Shown here: piece after piece, positions 1-11,711 of the stretch
How positions within the stretch are numbered: the stretch's first letter is position 1
Layout of the letters: each line of letters begins with the position of its first letter
Origin: Aphelidium insulamus
Taxonomy: Eukaryota; Aphelidiomycota; Aphelidea; Aphelidiaceae
Reading direction: 5' to 3'
Length of the DNA stretch: 64,000 nt
NCBI GenBank assembly: GCA_036784855.1
Contig: JAZDSV010000004.1
Location: forward strand, 1 to 64,000
Translations under genes and position numbers: made by a program
Notes under the pieces: model-generated
The model's database searches: none
What the model saw: only the letters and a program-made list of their open reading frames with translations
What the model was told of the DNA's origin: nothing

Positions 1-3000
1 AAGGCGAGCGCACTCCGTGAGCTCCTCTACCGCGCCGAGCCTCCGCTCAGATGCTCTGTTACCGCAGACATCGAAATCGAAATGCAATGCCGCCTGGTCT
101 ACCTCACAGGCATAGGGCGGATGCCAATTCGCGAGCTGAAGGAACACCTGCGCTGCTTGGGACTAGCGCCCACTGCAATCCTTGCTGGTTCATAGGGAAG
201 TCAACAGCAGAGCTCTTACTTCGTGAAGAAGCACTCGCCGTCTTGTCCGGGTCTGTAGCCACGCGACTGGGTCGTAAGATCCGCATCCAAGCACTCGACG
301 TAACCACAGCATCCGGCAGCAATGAAGTCAAGGCTGCGGCCCGCAAACGCTTTATTGAGCGGGCTGAGAAGATCATCACCAACGAGCGTACACCGGGGTG
401 CACTGTGGCTTTTTTTGCCAAATGGCTCCTACAATTACTCGAAACAGACAGCAGCGCCTGCTGCCCACTTGAGGTGGACGACCTATTCCGATTCTGCAAG
501 CGATGGAATGGTCGCCGACCCAACACTAGCGACAACGCTTTCCAGACTCAAGCCAGTGAGCTTGCTGACCACGCCGAAGGGCGAGGACAAACAGTTGAGA
601 CGCTCATCACCCAGTCCGTGGACGCACTAAAGCAAGGTCGCCCGCGCGTTGGAGCCCCGCGACGCCCAGTCGCGCCAACTCGTAGGGCCGCCCTGCCGGA
701 ACTACCTGATGTGGTTGCTCCCCCTCCGCCGGACTTTAGCACAACAAAGAAAATTGAGGACGACCTCGGCTTACGCCGACTGTACGTCACAGGTTTCACA
801 CGCACGCAGCCAGGTAAGGTCAGGCGACTTCTCGCTGACGGAACCAACGTCCCGCCAATGGCAATTGCAAATGTGGAGTGGATCTCTCAAACAACGGCGG
901 AGCTCTTGCTAGCGGCGCAGTACACTGAGAGAGTTCAAGAAAAGATCACGGCCATGGCTGAACAAGGCGTCCAGACCATCAAAGGGACGGACCCGGCGTC
1001 GGCATTGCTTGTAGCCCCCCCAAGCGATGCTCCCAACGGAATCACCCATCGCCTGTGGAGAGAAAAGCGTAAGGCCTTTGCCACGCGCGCCATTGGCGCC
1101 ATCGCTCGCGGGTCTCACAATCCCGCAATAGCACTAAGTAACAATGCAGCAGAGTTCTACGCTCGATGGATCCGCGAGGTCGTCTTCGCCGATGACGGCG
1201 ACTTGGGCGAGTATCACGTAAACGCCCAAGCAGCGCTCGAACAGCTGAGAACGGTAAATGAGGAAAGGGACATGCCAGGGGAATATTTTGCCCCCATGAA
1301 GCTACCAACGGGAAGCCCAGACGGTTGGCAATGGCCCGAGCCACCAGGGCCCTCAAACCGAACGGTAGGCACCCCAAGGGTGGCGGAACGCACCCAGGTG
1401 ACTGTAGAGGCCACTCCGGTGGCTGACGCTGGCACCGCAACCGCCGCCCCTGCCACTGACAAAACTGACACCAAAGAAGACGCAATGGAGGTCACCCCTT
1501 CACCGCCGACTCAAATGGATGGTATCGACGCACTGCTGTCCAGTCTGGAAGAGTGGACAGACACAACGCAGGCGCCGACGCAGCAGGGAACAGACAAACG
1601 GACCGAAAATGAACAAGCGGCGCAGCTAATGAACAACAGGCGGCGCCGCCGACAAACAAGGAAGAAGCAGCAGAAGACAAAGGTGTCGCGAGCGCCGGAA
1701 GCTCGGTGGCCGCACCTTAAAGAAGAGCTACAGAGTCGCCGAAGGGCGACACACGGACTGAAGAAGCAAGTGGACAATATCGGCGCCATGAACGCCGAGA
1801 CCTCTGTAGTGGCATACGTCAACGTAACCGGGTTGGCCCGGTTCAAGTACAACCGAATGACCGAGATGGACTTGTTTACCAAGGCAGACTTTGTGTTTGT
1901 TGCGGAACACTGGTTCATCGACGACAATCAAGCACTGGTTCAGCATCCGTACTTTGTAGCCACAAGCCCGAACCCTGGCGGCAGCGGCAGCCGAGGCAAG
2001 GGCGGACTGGCGCTACTGGCTAAACCGGAGGTACAGGCACGCATCACCGGAAAACCCAAGTCTACGGTCCACAGCATGTTGGCCGTGGTCGATGGAGTCC
2101 GGGTGTTGGCAGTGTACTGGCCGCCGGCACTAACAGCCGAAGAAATCAACAATGACCTGGACCACTGGCGGCAGGAGCTGCCAGATGTGATCGTGGGCGA
2201 CATCAACGCACGTTATGGAGTGGAATGGAACAACACGGCAACCGTACCGGAACGGAGGCTGGCTATTGGAAGATGGACGCAACGCTGGCAAATGGCGCAT
2301 CTGCGCCCCAGTATTGGCCATACCAATGTCGACCACGTCTTCGGCCGGGACGGGACAGTTGTGGACTGGCAGTATCTGCCGGTTCCGCAGTTGGACACAC
2401 CCCACCACCAGCTGATGATGCTCCGCATTGGATGCTTGGCAGGCAGGGTGACAGGTAACACCAACAACAGCGTGCAGGCCACTACAACGAACCGCTACTA
2501 CCTCAAGCACCTGGACGACCCGGTTCTCGTGGCGTGTATGCGGGCTCGGTACAACGCCAACGCAGCAGCAGTACAACGGGCAAAGGCGGAAGCAGATACG
2601 TACTTCATCGAAGCGATGGAGGGCGGTATCGGCGACGCGGTCCTGACTCAGATACTGCAAGGGCCTCGACTCGACCAGGCTATATGCGACACCATCGCTG
2701 ACACCACGGCAGCGGTAATTGGCCAGTACAACGTTAGCGAGGCGAAACTCCGCGCGGACCACTCGGTGGACTTTCTGACGGAGCAGGCCGACACTATCAC
2801 GCCGCAGAACGCCGTGCGCCTTTTCAAGCGCAGCCAACGGGCGTCTGGTGCCGTACGCATGCTGAGCCGCACCGAACACCGATCCCCGGTCGAGGATGCG
2901 GCACTCTTCTTCGAACAGATATACAGCTCGGAGGTGACACCGCCGCTCACCCCGGCGTGGACAACCATTGAACTGGACCTGTACACTCGGACGGTGGGCC

Positions 3001-3205
3001 CCACGTTCACTCGAGAGCGGATTGCAACGTTCTTCCGCACGTACGCCACGGGCAAGTCCTGCGGTGGCGACGGTCTACACACATGTATCATGCGGGCGCT
3101 TAGCGACAGCGACCTCGCCGAGCACCTGGAAGCACTCTTTCAGCTATGCATCGCATTTGGACTCATCCTCGCAGGTGGAACCGGTCGGTGACCTTCCCAA
3201 TACCG
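1..3205 (+). pseudogene. LINE N-terminal region plus endonuclease domain (frameshifted)
   Basis: Bases 1-185 read well in frame 1 (RLVYLTGIGRMPIRELKEH) up to a stop. The protein resumes in frame 3 with WFIGKSTAELLL. The same pattern recurs at about 775-910 (RRLYVTGFTR, then WISQTTAELLLAAQ), so the N-terminal part holds two copies of one small domain of unknown role. Next come a low-complexity Pro/Thr/Ala stretch and a basic patch near 1636-1680. The endonuclease domain covers about 1795-2440, with VVGDINARYG, TNVDHVFG and TPHHQLMM as the catalytic Asn/Asp/His regions. The start of the reverse transcriptase (GKSCGGDGLH) lies at about 3050-3080. The frame is lost just before WNRSVTFPIPK, which reads in frame 2. 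Confidence 0.85.
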
Positions 3206-4992
3206 AAAAACCGGATGCCACCGTAGTATCAGAATTCAGACCGATTGCACTCACCGTCATGTTTAGGCGTTCATTTGAGGCACTGCTGCTCCGATCCATG
3301 ACAAAGTCTCCCGATGTGTATGGGAGCTCCGTCGAGTTGAATTTTGCGCAAGGTGGCTTCCAGGCACGCCAGTCCTGTCTCCAGCTCATCATGTCATCCG
3401 CCGACCAGCAGCAGCAGGACCGCGGAGCGCAAATATTCATCGACCTGAAACAAGAGTATGACAGAGTGGACATTGCGCGCCTGCTGGACAAGTTCCGGGG
3501 TCGGCATGCCCCACGGAAATTTATCGCTCTGGTACAAGCGCTGTTCACACAGTGTTCGACGAGTCTCGTCGTCAACCAACTTGTATCGCGGGACATCCAA
3601 CTGCGGACGGGGCTCTTCCAGGGCTCGATCCTATCACCATTCCTCTGGAACATCTATGTGGATGACCTCGCCGATGCGCTGAATGGCACGTCGCCGCAGG
3701 AACTCCCACGCGCACGCCTCTTTGCAGACGACATCAAACTGCAATATCACCACACAGCAACCGCCGCCGAGATCCAGCGCGACCTGGACACCATCACCGC
3801 CTGGACGGCCGCCAACAACATGATTGTCAGCGCCGCCAAAAGCGGCATCATCGGAGCAGTAGGAAAAAAGCAAACAGAAAAGCTTGAGATCGCCCCCAAT
3901 AGCAACGTCACAAACTCCAGTCAGACGGAGTGCGTGACCAAAAACAGTTCGGTACGGGGCGCCGCCAAGGCGGTTACAAGAGTTCCGGGTGGCTGTACCG
4001 CACCCTCGAGTCTGACGGGGGCTTCGGCCCCTGGTTTATTGGATTCTCAGCAAGACAAGCAATCTATTCAGTATCAACTCGGCGGCGCAACGCTCGAGTT
4101 TATTGACAGTTACAAGTATCTGGGCGTGGAGAACACGGCCCACGGCATCGATTTTGATGCATTCACGGCACGTACCTTTGCGCGCGCCAACTCTCTGCTG
4201 ACCGCGGTGTCCGACACTTCGGAAGCGTGGCGACCGTCGGTCCGACTGGCGGTCTACCGCGCCTTTGTCCGACCCATCGTCGAGTACATTGCGCCGCTCG
4301 TCTGGTCGTTCTGCGAGACGCGCGGCGCGAAACACAAAACCGTGCTGGCCATCAAGGGCCGGTTCGAAGCACTGCACATGCGCGCGCTACGCTGGGTCTT
4401 TGGCTCGCAACTGCGCCACGTCGCCAACCTCCGCTCGTGCGTCGCCTCGATGGCCGCCATTGCCGCGCCGGACGACCGGCTCTCCGATCTCGCCGCGATG
4501 GTCTACACACACATCGACGAGTCGCCGCCATACACTCCAACAAGCCTGCAACGTACGTCGGTGCTTCGGAACCGGGTGCGCTACGCCAAGTCGCTCATGC
4601 TGCCGCTCCTCCGTCACCCGGTTGTGCACGCCTACACTGCCGGTGCGCACGCCGCCGACGCCAACAATGAGCCGCCGCCCACGCTGAAGACGTTTGTGCG
4701 CCGTCGCCGCTACGACTCATTTGTCAATGGCGCCTACGGCAAGCTGACGACGTACATCTCTCGCGCAAGCCGCACGCCCGCCGGAATGGACCGCGTGCTC
4801 AACATCGCCGACCGCACCACGCGCCGCACCGCCATCGCATGGCGACGCAATGCCCACTTTGCACACTGCCGCCGGTGCGCCACCCGCTTCAACCGCGCGC
4901 ACTGCCATCACAACCAGCTGGCGCCACCCGTGGTGCCTGAACAGTACTGGATACGCAGAGGATACCATGATACGCAGAGGATACGAGGGTGA
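3176..4992 (+). pseudogene. LINE reverse transcriptase and C-terminal region
   Basis: After WNRSVTFPIPK (frame 2) a run of five A near 3205 shifts the reading to frame 1. A sixth A would restore continuity, so a one-base loss is likely. Reverse transcriptase blocks follow: SEFRPIALT, GGFQARQSC, FIDLKQEYDRV, TGLFQGSILSPFLWN, and the catalytic box LFADDIKL at about 3718-3741. Beyond the palm domain are the thumb (SYKYLGVE) and a C-terminal Cys/His cluster (HCRRCATRFNRAHC) resembling the zinc knuckle at the end of many LINE proteins. The frame stays open for over 570 codons after the last shift, so decay is recent. Confidence 0.9.
4950..4984. repeat. Two 16-bp direct copies at the LINE 3' end
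   Basis: The 16-base sequence GATACGCAGAGGATAC occurs at 4950-4965 and 4969-4984, period 19. Short terminal tandem repeats mark the 3' ends of several LINE families and can act in target priming, so this probably marks the element boundary. Confidence 0.7.
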
Positions 4993-6026
4993 ATCAGAAT
5001 GAAGAAAGTCGGCGTGAAGGTGGCATTATGTGCGCACACTGCAGCACCACACGCTCATATAATAACTTCATCAATAATGACAACTGTGAAGCCGCGTTGT
5101 AGCAGTGGCATGGCAGAGGTGCAGCGCATGTACACATCTGCTCTTGCACCTTGATTTCAGACATTATGACATCAAATCTCTGGTGCGGTGCTCCACTGAA
5201 GCTTGATTATGCACACACACACACACATGTCATTAATACCAGCAATTATCTAGCAATATATAGATATAGCTCTATTATTTAATTTTACCACGGTGCATAC
5301 AGAACGCACTATTACAACACACATGATATGACAGATATATACATATAGCAACTACATGGATGAAATCAGGTAGGTATGTAAGAGGGAGCAAGTGTATGAG
5401 GGAATATAAAGATGGACACACTGCACATACTGGCTAATACAATGGTGGACCACTGTATCCACAGCACCACTGAGGCATCCTTGTGAGCCAGCCTGTAAAA
5501 CACCAGTGGCATGCCCAACATGAATGGGGTGCCTGTCACCTATGAGAATGTATGCGCACACTGCACACACCTCCAGAAGCAGAAACTCAGGCCATGCATA
5601 GTGCCATCAGTAAGTGTTCAACTAGCATAGCAGAGCTACCTGTATGAATGTGTTGGCAGTGGTGGCACGCAGTTGTGTGCAAGTAGAAAGACCATACCAA
5701 ATGCAGCCAGCAGTACTGGCATCAATGGAATGCCAAGGGCAGCACTGCAGGCAAGAGTGAGCAAGATGAATACAAAGCAGCAATCAAGTACATACTACAC
5801 AACCAGATAACCAGAAACGGCAAGGACAGGCGACTGGCAACAGCAATGCACAGTGCGCACCTGCACATGAATGTGTGAACCAAGAAGGTAGTAGCTACTC
5901 AATATGGCAAGAGGTGCCGCCCATCAAACGCTCATATAAAAACTCTTTCAACATTAATGATGACAGCACCATATTGCAGACACAGCATAATACCGTTGCA
6001 GCCTACCTGCACCATAAGTTTGCACC
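4993..6026. other. Gene-free stretch between the two retroelements
   Basis: No coding region can be supported. A short CA repeat lies at 5212-5228. Parts of 5040-5165 resemble 5925-6039: both have a CGCTCATATAA-like stretch and both end in the identical 17-mer TTGCACCTTGATTTCAG (5149-5165 and 6023-6039). This suggests an old duplication that abuts the truncated copia element. Confidence 0.5.
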
Positions 6027-7574
6027 TTGATTTCAGCCATCGGATGCAAATGGATCTTCAAGATAAAGCGTGGAGCCGACGGTCAAGTTCTCCGCTACAA
6101 AGCCCGCCTGGTTGCCAAGGGTTTTGCTCAAATCCACGGAGTTGATTTCACGGAAACGTTTGCACCTGCGGTCAAGTATAGCTCAGTGCGCCTACTACTT
6201 GCACTTGCAGCGGCAAAAGACTGGGAAATTGAACAAGTGGACTTTGATACGGCCTTTCTGAACAGTGAACTCATGGAAGAGATTTACCTGCAGCAGCCAG
6301 AAGGATTCATTATCCCAGATGAAAGCAAGCCAGTACTTCGCCTTCAAAAATCACTCTACGGACCAAAGCAGGCACCAAGAGAATGGAGCCAGACTCTTCA
6401 CACATGGCTTGCAAACCATGGACTGCGGCAATGTGAATCTGACCGTAGCATATTCGTATGCATCCAGCACAACAAAATTGTTTTACTGGCCGTTTATGTC
6501 GATGATATACTCATCTTCGGCGACTCGATAGATGAAATTCAGCAATTAAAGGCGTCCATCAAACAGGACTTCAAAATTAAGGATCTCGGCGCGGCAAAGT
6601 GGGTTCTTGGACTCGAAATTACCCATGACCGCCAAAAATGGACACTCATTTTGCGCCAACCGGGGTATGTAACGGAATTGCTCGAGAAAGTTGACGTGAG
6701 CGATGCCAACACTTGTCCGACTCCAGGGGACAAATCCATCATATTATGCAAGGCTGGGCAATTTCGGAGCAGCCGAGAGTCCGCCTCGCCAGGACTGAAG
6801 ATTGTGACACCATACATGGAAGCTATTGGTGCACTCCTATATCTCATGCTGGCAACGCAACTGGACATTGCACACATGGTTGGAATACTCAGTCGCTACA
6901 TGCAGTCACCTACAGAAGATCACTGGATGGCAATTAAACGACTCATGAAGTACCTGAAAGCCACCGGCAACTATGGCCTAGTATATGGACAGGCCAAGGC
7001 GCGCATGAGAGGACGGCTTGCAACGGCCGTAATTGCCGAGCAGAATGTCAATTTATTAGTAAACCCGATCCTGTATTCCGACAGTGGCTTTGCCACGGAC
7101 AAAGATGATGGAAAGTCAACTTGTGGCTGGTGCGTGCAACTGAACGGAGCAGCCATTAGCTGGGCATCCCGCAAGCAAGCGAACATAGCGACATCAACTG
7201 CACATGCCGAATATGTTGGCCTAGGAAATGCAACCATGGAAGCAATATGGATCCAACAGCTACTCATCAAGATTGGCATGCCGGCCTCTGGCTCCACAAT
7301 CCTGTTTGGTGACAACCAAGCATCACTACAGCTCACAAAGAATCCGAAATATCACCAAAGGATGAAACATATTCTTACACAACACCACTTCATACGTGAG
7401 CAAGTGGAAGAAAATCAGCTACAAGTGATTCATGTTCCCACGGAGGAAATGATTGCAGATATATTTACGAAAAACCTAGACAAGGTGACTCACCAGAAGT
7501 TTGTGACAGCATTAGGCCTCATGGCAGAGAATGACTATGAGGCAATGACTGCTCGCAAAAAGGGGGAGTGTTGA
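6027..7574 (+). pseudogene. copia polyprotein fragment: reverse transcriptase plus RNase H
   Basis: A single open frame of 515 codons begins in the canonical copia reverse transcriptase start (AIGCKWIFKIKR). Other landmarks are YKARLVAKGF, DFDTAFLNSEL, KSLYGPKQAPREW and the catalytic AVYVDDILIFG. RNase H follows, with SDSGFATDKDDGKSTCGW, STAHAEYVG and GDNQAS supplying the acidic residues, then HIPTEE-like HVPTEEMIADIFTK near the end. It has no internal stop, so it is young or recently active, but it cannot transpose without the missing 5' half. The first methionine here is a convenience; the real protein continued upstream in an intact element. Confidence 0.9.
7557..7574 (+). other. Polypurine tract and 3' LTR start
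   Basis: A purine run ending GGGGGAG is followed by TGTTGA. This is the plus-strand primer and LTR edge expected after copia RNase H. The polyprotein stop (TGA, 7572-7574) falls inside the LTR start. Confidence 0.7.
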
Positions 7575-7781
7575 AAGGAAACCGGTGGAACCGGACAAAA
7601 GTGCCTAAGGTCACGGTCAATAAAACACTCTTGATACAAGTATAACAACTTACTCCGTCCTATCAGGTGTGTCTGTCTTGTCTTGTTCCCGCATCCGTCT
7701 CTTGTCCGCCCTTTCCTCCCCGCGCTTACTTACTCTGTCCTATCAGATATACCCGCTGAGCCATTGGCCGCGGTTACACAC

Positions 7782-7880
7782 CAGGCCTGGCAGCCAAGTC
7801 ACAATAAAATCACTGGTAACTTGTCTATTGATCAATCCCATTGTCCAGGTATCTTATCTGCAGATCCCCCTGGATCCTAC
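7782..7880. repeat. Dispersed repeat R1, copy 1
   Basis: This roughly 100-bp segment recurs at 10534-10630 in the same orientation. Shared landmarks are AGGCCTGGCAGCCAAGTC near the start, ACTGGTAACTTGTCT in the middle, and the identical end ATCTTATCTGCAGATCCCCC. The copies differ by small indels. It may be part of a non-autonomous element or an old LTR. Confidence 0.75.
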
Positions 7881-7892
7881 ACACAGCGCAGA

Positions 7893-8195
7893 CAGGACAG
7901 GAGCAGAGAGAGACATGACGCAACAGACCTAGTAACAGGCCCGTGTGAGCAGCAACAAGCGGCAGACACACAAAGATGGGATAGTGTCTATTGTACCTGG
8001 GAGGAGAGTGAGACGCAACACAGGAGAAGTGGGAGCAGTGGGAGAAGCCGCAAAACATGGCGCAGGCAGGACAGGAGCAGAGAGAGACACAACGCGATAG
8101 ACCTGGCATTCTGAGATGTGAACAGCAGGACACAAGGCTCACCTAGTAACAGGCCGGTGTGAGCAGCAACAAGCGGGAGACACACAAAGATGGGA
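7893..8195. repeat. Local imperfect duplication within the copia 3' flank
   Basis: The block GACAGGAGCAGAGAGAGACA occurs near 7896 and 8069. The block CTAGTAACAGGCC...GTGTGAGCAGCAACAAGCGG...GACACACAAAGATGGGA occurs at about 7928-7981 and 8141-8195. The two halves are about 175-215 bp apart with small indels, consistent with a decayed tandem duplication. Confidence 0.7.
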
Positions 8196-8255
8196 CAAGT
8201 TGACTAGGGAGCACCTGGTGCCCCGCGTCCCTTACACATGCATGCGTTGTGGGGC

Positions 8256-8277
8256 GGGTTTGGGTTTGGGTTTGGGT
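8256..8277. repeat. Short interstitial telomere-like GGGTTT repeat
   Basis: Three and a half units of GGGTTT in a row. The sequence is too short to be a telomere; it could be a chance microsatellite or a scar of end repair. Confidence 0.5.
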
Positions 8278-8279
8278 CA

Positions 8280-11200
8280 AGGTCCAGGTTGCCAATTGTG
8301 TTGTTGACAGTGGCCACTGTTACACTAGCTCTTTAAGCTTCTGTGCAATAGCTGGCATGTTCTCAATGACCAGCTGCATATGCATAGGCTTGACATGCTT
8401 GTTGGTGCAAAGATGGCCATCATGGCGTCATGTGCCGCATGGCTCAGATGTGCTGTTTCTCCATATGTTGTGTATGTGCTCCAGCTGACACACTTCCATT
8501 GTGACCTGGTGATATATTAACTGCAAGCATAGATGCTGATGGGTGGATATATCTGGGATACCTTGCCGCTGCAACTACATACTAGCAGGATGGAATTCCA
8601 GCCACCATCCTTGCAGTCCAAACAGACAAGGTACTTGCATACTGCCTGGTGCCATGTGTCATCCACCTTGCACTTGCATGCGACAGTTGGGTTGGTGCCT
8701 ACAATGAGTACTTCACAGTTGGCGAAGGTCTTGGCCTGCTTTACAGTGTCAAACTGGTGTCTGTTCATAGTGTCATTGTGGCACTGTACTAGACAAGTCT
8801 CAGGTAACATAAATTTGAGTGACAGTTTCAACACCTTGGGTACAATTACTCCTGTGAGTGGGAGTAACCGTGAAGGCAACGCATTGCATGCCTGAAGTAA
8901 TTTAAACACATTCTTGTCTTCTTCCTCTCCACTGTTCTGGTGCTATCATCTGCATCACAACCCCTGATCCTACACCTTGTCTTCATGCGAGAACAGTTGG
9001 CAAACTACCAGCATCATTGTCCAAAACTCAAGGTCCCACAAATTGCACTGACAAGATGGTTGCAAGTGCAGCACTCCATGGGAGTGAGCGCTGAAGTGCC
9101 ATGTGCCTGGTAGTTTGCACTGTCCTTGTTGCTGCTCTTATACAAATTTTGCATCAGCACTGAATCTTGTGGATTGCCATGCCACCAAATCAATGAATGT
9201 CTGTGGTAGAACTTAAACCCCTTGGTGTCTTCCTTGTCCTTATAGAGCATGATGCATGTCTTGAAAGGGCCCCAGCTGGCTGCTGGACTTGTGTATTGCA
9301 CCAATAGTTGCCAGCATCTGGTCTATGTTCTTTGGGTTGTTCCAACTGCCCTGGCACAGCATCAGCTTGACCTTGACATTGAGTACTGGCATGTCATCAT
9401 GTTTGAGCAGTGGCAACCCAGCCCGTGCTTAAAATGCACAAAGATTGAAATTGTCAGTGGCAGCATTAACGGACAGAATGGCTGTTGTGCTTGTCCAACA
9501 GTATCAGCAGGCTTTTGTAGTTGCCAATAGGGCTATAAAAGTACCTCAGACCTATGCAGCAGCAACTGCACATTGTGTGTGAGACATACTATGTACCATG
9601 CTGGTGCTTGAGTAAATCTTCTCAGTGTTCCAGTGATAGGCCAGCTCCCAGCAACAGACACTGCCACAGTGTCCTCTGTAAGACAAAATCTCCATGCATA
9701 GAGCAGTGATGCGGGCTTGGCCAGTGCCACAATGTTGTTGGGAACCTTGTATTGTGCATGGTTTGACAGTTTGATAGCCTAATGCTCTAAACTACATGCG
9801 CAATGCAATTTTTGCTAGGCAGACTTTATTGTCAAATCAAATGTGTCATTGGCACCAGGCTCCCTTTTCATGGTTGGCCACTCAAAGTGTACCAGACATA
9901 CTTCTCTGTGAGGTTGTACCAGACAAACTTTTCTATGAGGTACTACTGCATAGCAGTTGCCCACTTGTTATAGTTGCTCCCCTTAATCATCACTTGTCAC
10001 TCAGTCTAATAATTTGTTAAGTTTTCAGTTGGATTGGATGCATGTCGAAGTAATAGACAAGTATTCAATGATCTATAAAACCTTCTTATTATGGAGGAAA
10101 TATTTAGAAAATTCAGAAATATCAGAAACGTTACATCACATTTTGAGCCATCACAAAATAGTGTGTAAATGTTCTTCATTGTAGCCATCCATAATTATCT
10201 TCATACCATTGTCCTTGAAGAGTCTGTCCTAGGTGAGAAAATGACTGGCAAAGTTATTATAACATTGCAGTGCCCTTGCTCAGCATTAAAAGCAAATCAA
10301 CTTGTTAAGTGTATTTATGCAAGGATGCTCCTTCAAAATGCCTTCTCAATATTGTGATTTTTGTAATGTCCAAAGGTCCACAATAGAACAAATGTGTCAC
10401 TTGGGTGTTTCCTTGATAACTACTTATACAAATTGAACATATTCCACACATGAATTGGCTGCCAGGCCTAGTATTGCCTGATCATGTCCTTCCTGCTGCC
10501 AGGCTGGATCCTACACCCTTCATGCAAAACCAGGCCTGGCAGCCAAGTCGCATTAAATGCACTGGTAACTTGTCTTGATCCATCCCATTGTCTTGATCCA
10601 TCTTATCTGCAGATCCCCCTGGATCCTACAATACCCACCGTCAGCTTGAGCTTGACCAGCAGTGCCGCTACTCCTTCATCCGCTAGCTTCTGAATCTCCA
10701 TAGGCACCTTGTACATGCAACACTACTCCTTTTGGTAGCAGAGCTATGCCACCACCTCCTTGGCCTAAACAGAGAACCAGTGGTCACTCTGCAGGCTTCT
10801 GACAAACACCATTGCATTCTCAAACCAAAAAAATGAGAAAAGATAGAATAAAGCCTCTTAGCTTTCAGGTACTGGTAGTATCCCTGGCTATGCTTGCAAT
10901 CCTTTGCCCTGATTGTGTCAGGAATCATCCCAGGTGGCTTTGCATGATTTATGATGGTAGAGGTACCACATCTAGATATTATTATAAATGGTGGTATAAA
11001 ACACTCTGACCTATATTATTTATCATCTAGTCTTGTTCATTATTCATCTTAAGTGGGTATTCATACTTCTGTAATACAATTTTGCATTCCATTGAGTGCC
11101 TATTGAGTGCCCTTGCACAGTGCATTAAAGCCATTATTTTCATTTGAGGTACAGAGAAGATCACTGGCAAAAAAAGGTATGATACATTTGAAGTGCTATG

Positions 11201-11711
11201 ATTAGCATTGGCAGCTTGAAATACCACCTTGTTGAGTACATATATCTAAATCTGCTGCATAGATATGCCTTTTTAATTTTTGATGCTATGTACCAGTTAT
11301 ATTAATTTATAGTATAGATACACCAATATAAATTACCATAGATAGTGTTGGTGTTATTCTGCTTCACTCCCTAGTTATGGTGATGTAATGCCATTTTAAG
11401 GTACCAAGGACTAGGTACCAAGTCCACTTTTTCCAATCTTGTCCTTTCTTTCAGTAGTATTCAGTCCCTGACAGCTTGATCAAGCTTAACAATTTTTTGG
11501 GTTGACTCTTTCTCGTCTGCATCATGTCATTTGGCCAATTACTTTGTGAGACGACATTTTGCTCTGCATAGTGACAATCCAGTGCAAGTATTCATCTGCT
11601 CATCTGTATGTGCTTCACCCAATGTGAGATATTTTATACCAGAATGACATATTTCTTGTCAAAGGTGAACCTTGACCCAATCAAGCAACTACTAATCAAC
11701 ACACCGGCAAG
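8280..11711. other. Gene-poor region with eroded coding-like segments
   Basis: About 3.4 kb without a gene I can support. On the minus strand, 8517-9730 holds several open segments that read like protein (for example GLPLLKHDDMPVLNVKVKL near 9420-9365), broken by stops and shifts. I do not recognise the family; it may be a decayed transposase or helper protein. 10003-11630 is AT-rich with nothing recognisable except repeat R1 copy 2 at 10534-10630. Confidence 0.4.
10534..10630. repeat. Dispersed repeat R1, copy 2
   Basis: This is the second copy of the segment at 7782-7880, same orientation, with a short internal duplication of TTGATCCATC. Both copies end in the same TGCAGATCCCCCTGGATCC. Confidence 0.75.

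Larger units (their letters stand above)
1..4992 (+). mobile_element. Decayed non-LTR (LINE) retrotransposon, 5' end outside window
   Basis: An APE-type endonuclease domain is followed by a reverse transcriptase, the order seen in LINE elements of the Jockey/I/RTE kind. The coding frame moves from frame 1 (bases 1 to about 185) to frame 3, then to frame 2 near 3165-3175, and to frame 1 near 3206. These shifts look like small indels in an originally continuous protein, so the copy is dead. The element enters the window already in coding sequence, so its true 5' end is not visible. The 3' end is near 4992, just after two 16-bp direct copies. Confidence 0.9.
6027..7668 (+). mobile_element. Ty1/copia LTR retrotransposon, 3' half only
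   Basis: Only the reverse transcriptase, RNase H and the start of the 3' LTR remain. Gag, protease, integrase and the 5' LTR are absent. The polypurine tract AAAAAGGGGGAG (about 7557-7568) directly precedes TGTTGA, the usual copia LTR start. The right LTR border is not certain. The copy therefore looks 5'-truncated or formed by an ectopic rearrangement. Confidence 0.9.

Noticed and set aside
8517-9304. Calling the minus-strand open segments a real gene
   Set aside because: Frames are broken repeatedly, no splice sites link them, and no family motif is recognised; listed only as decayed coding-like DNA.
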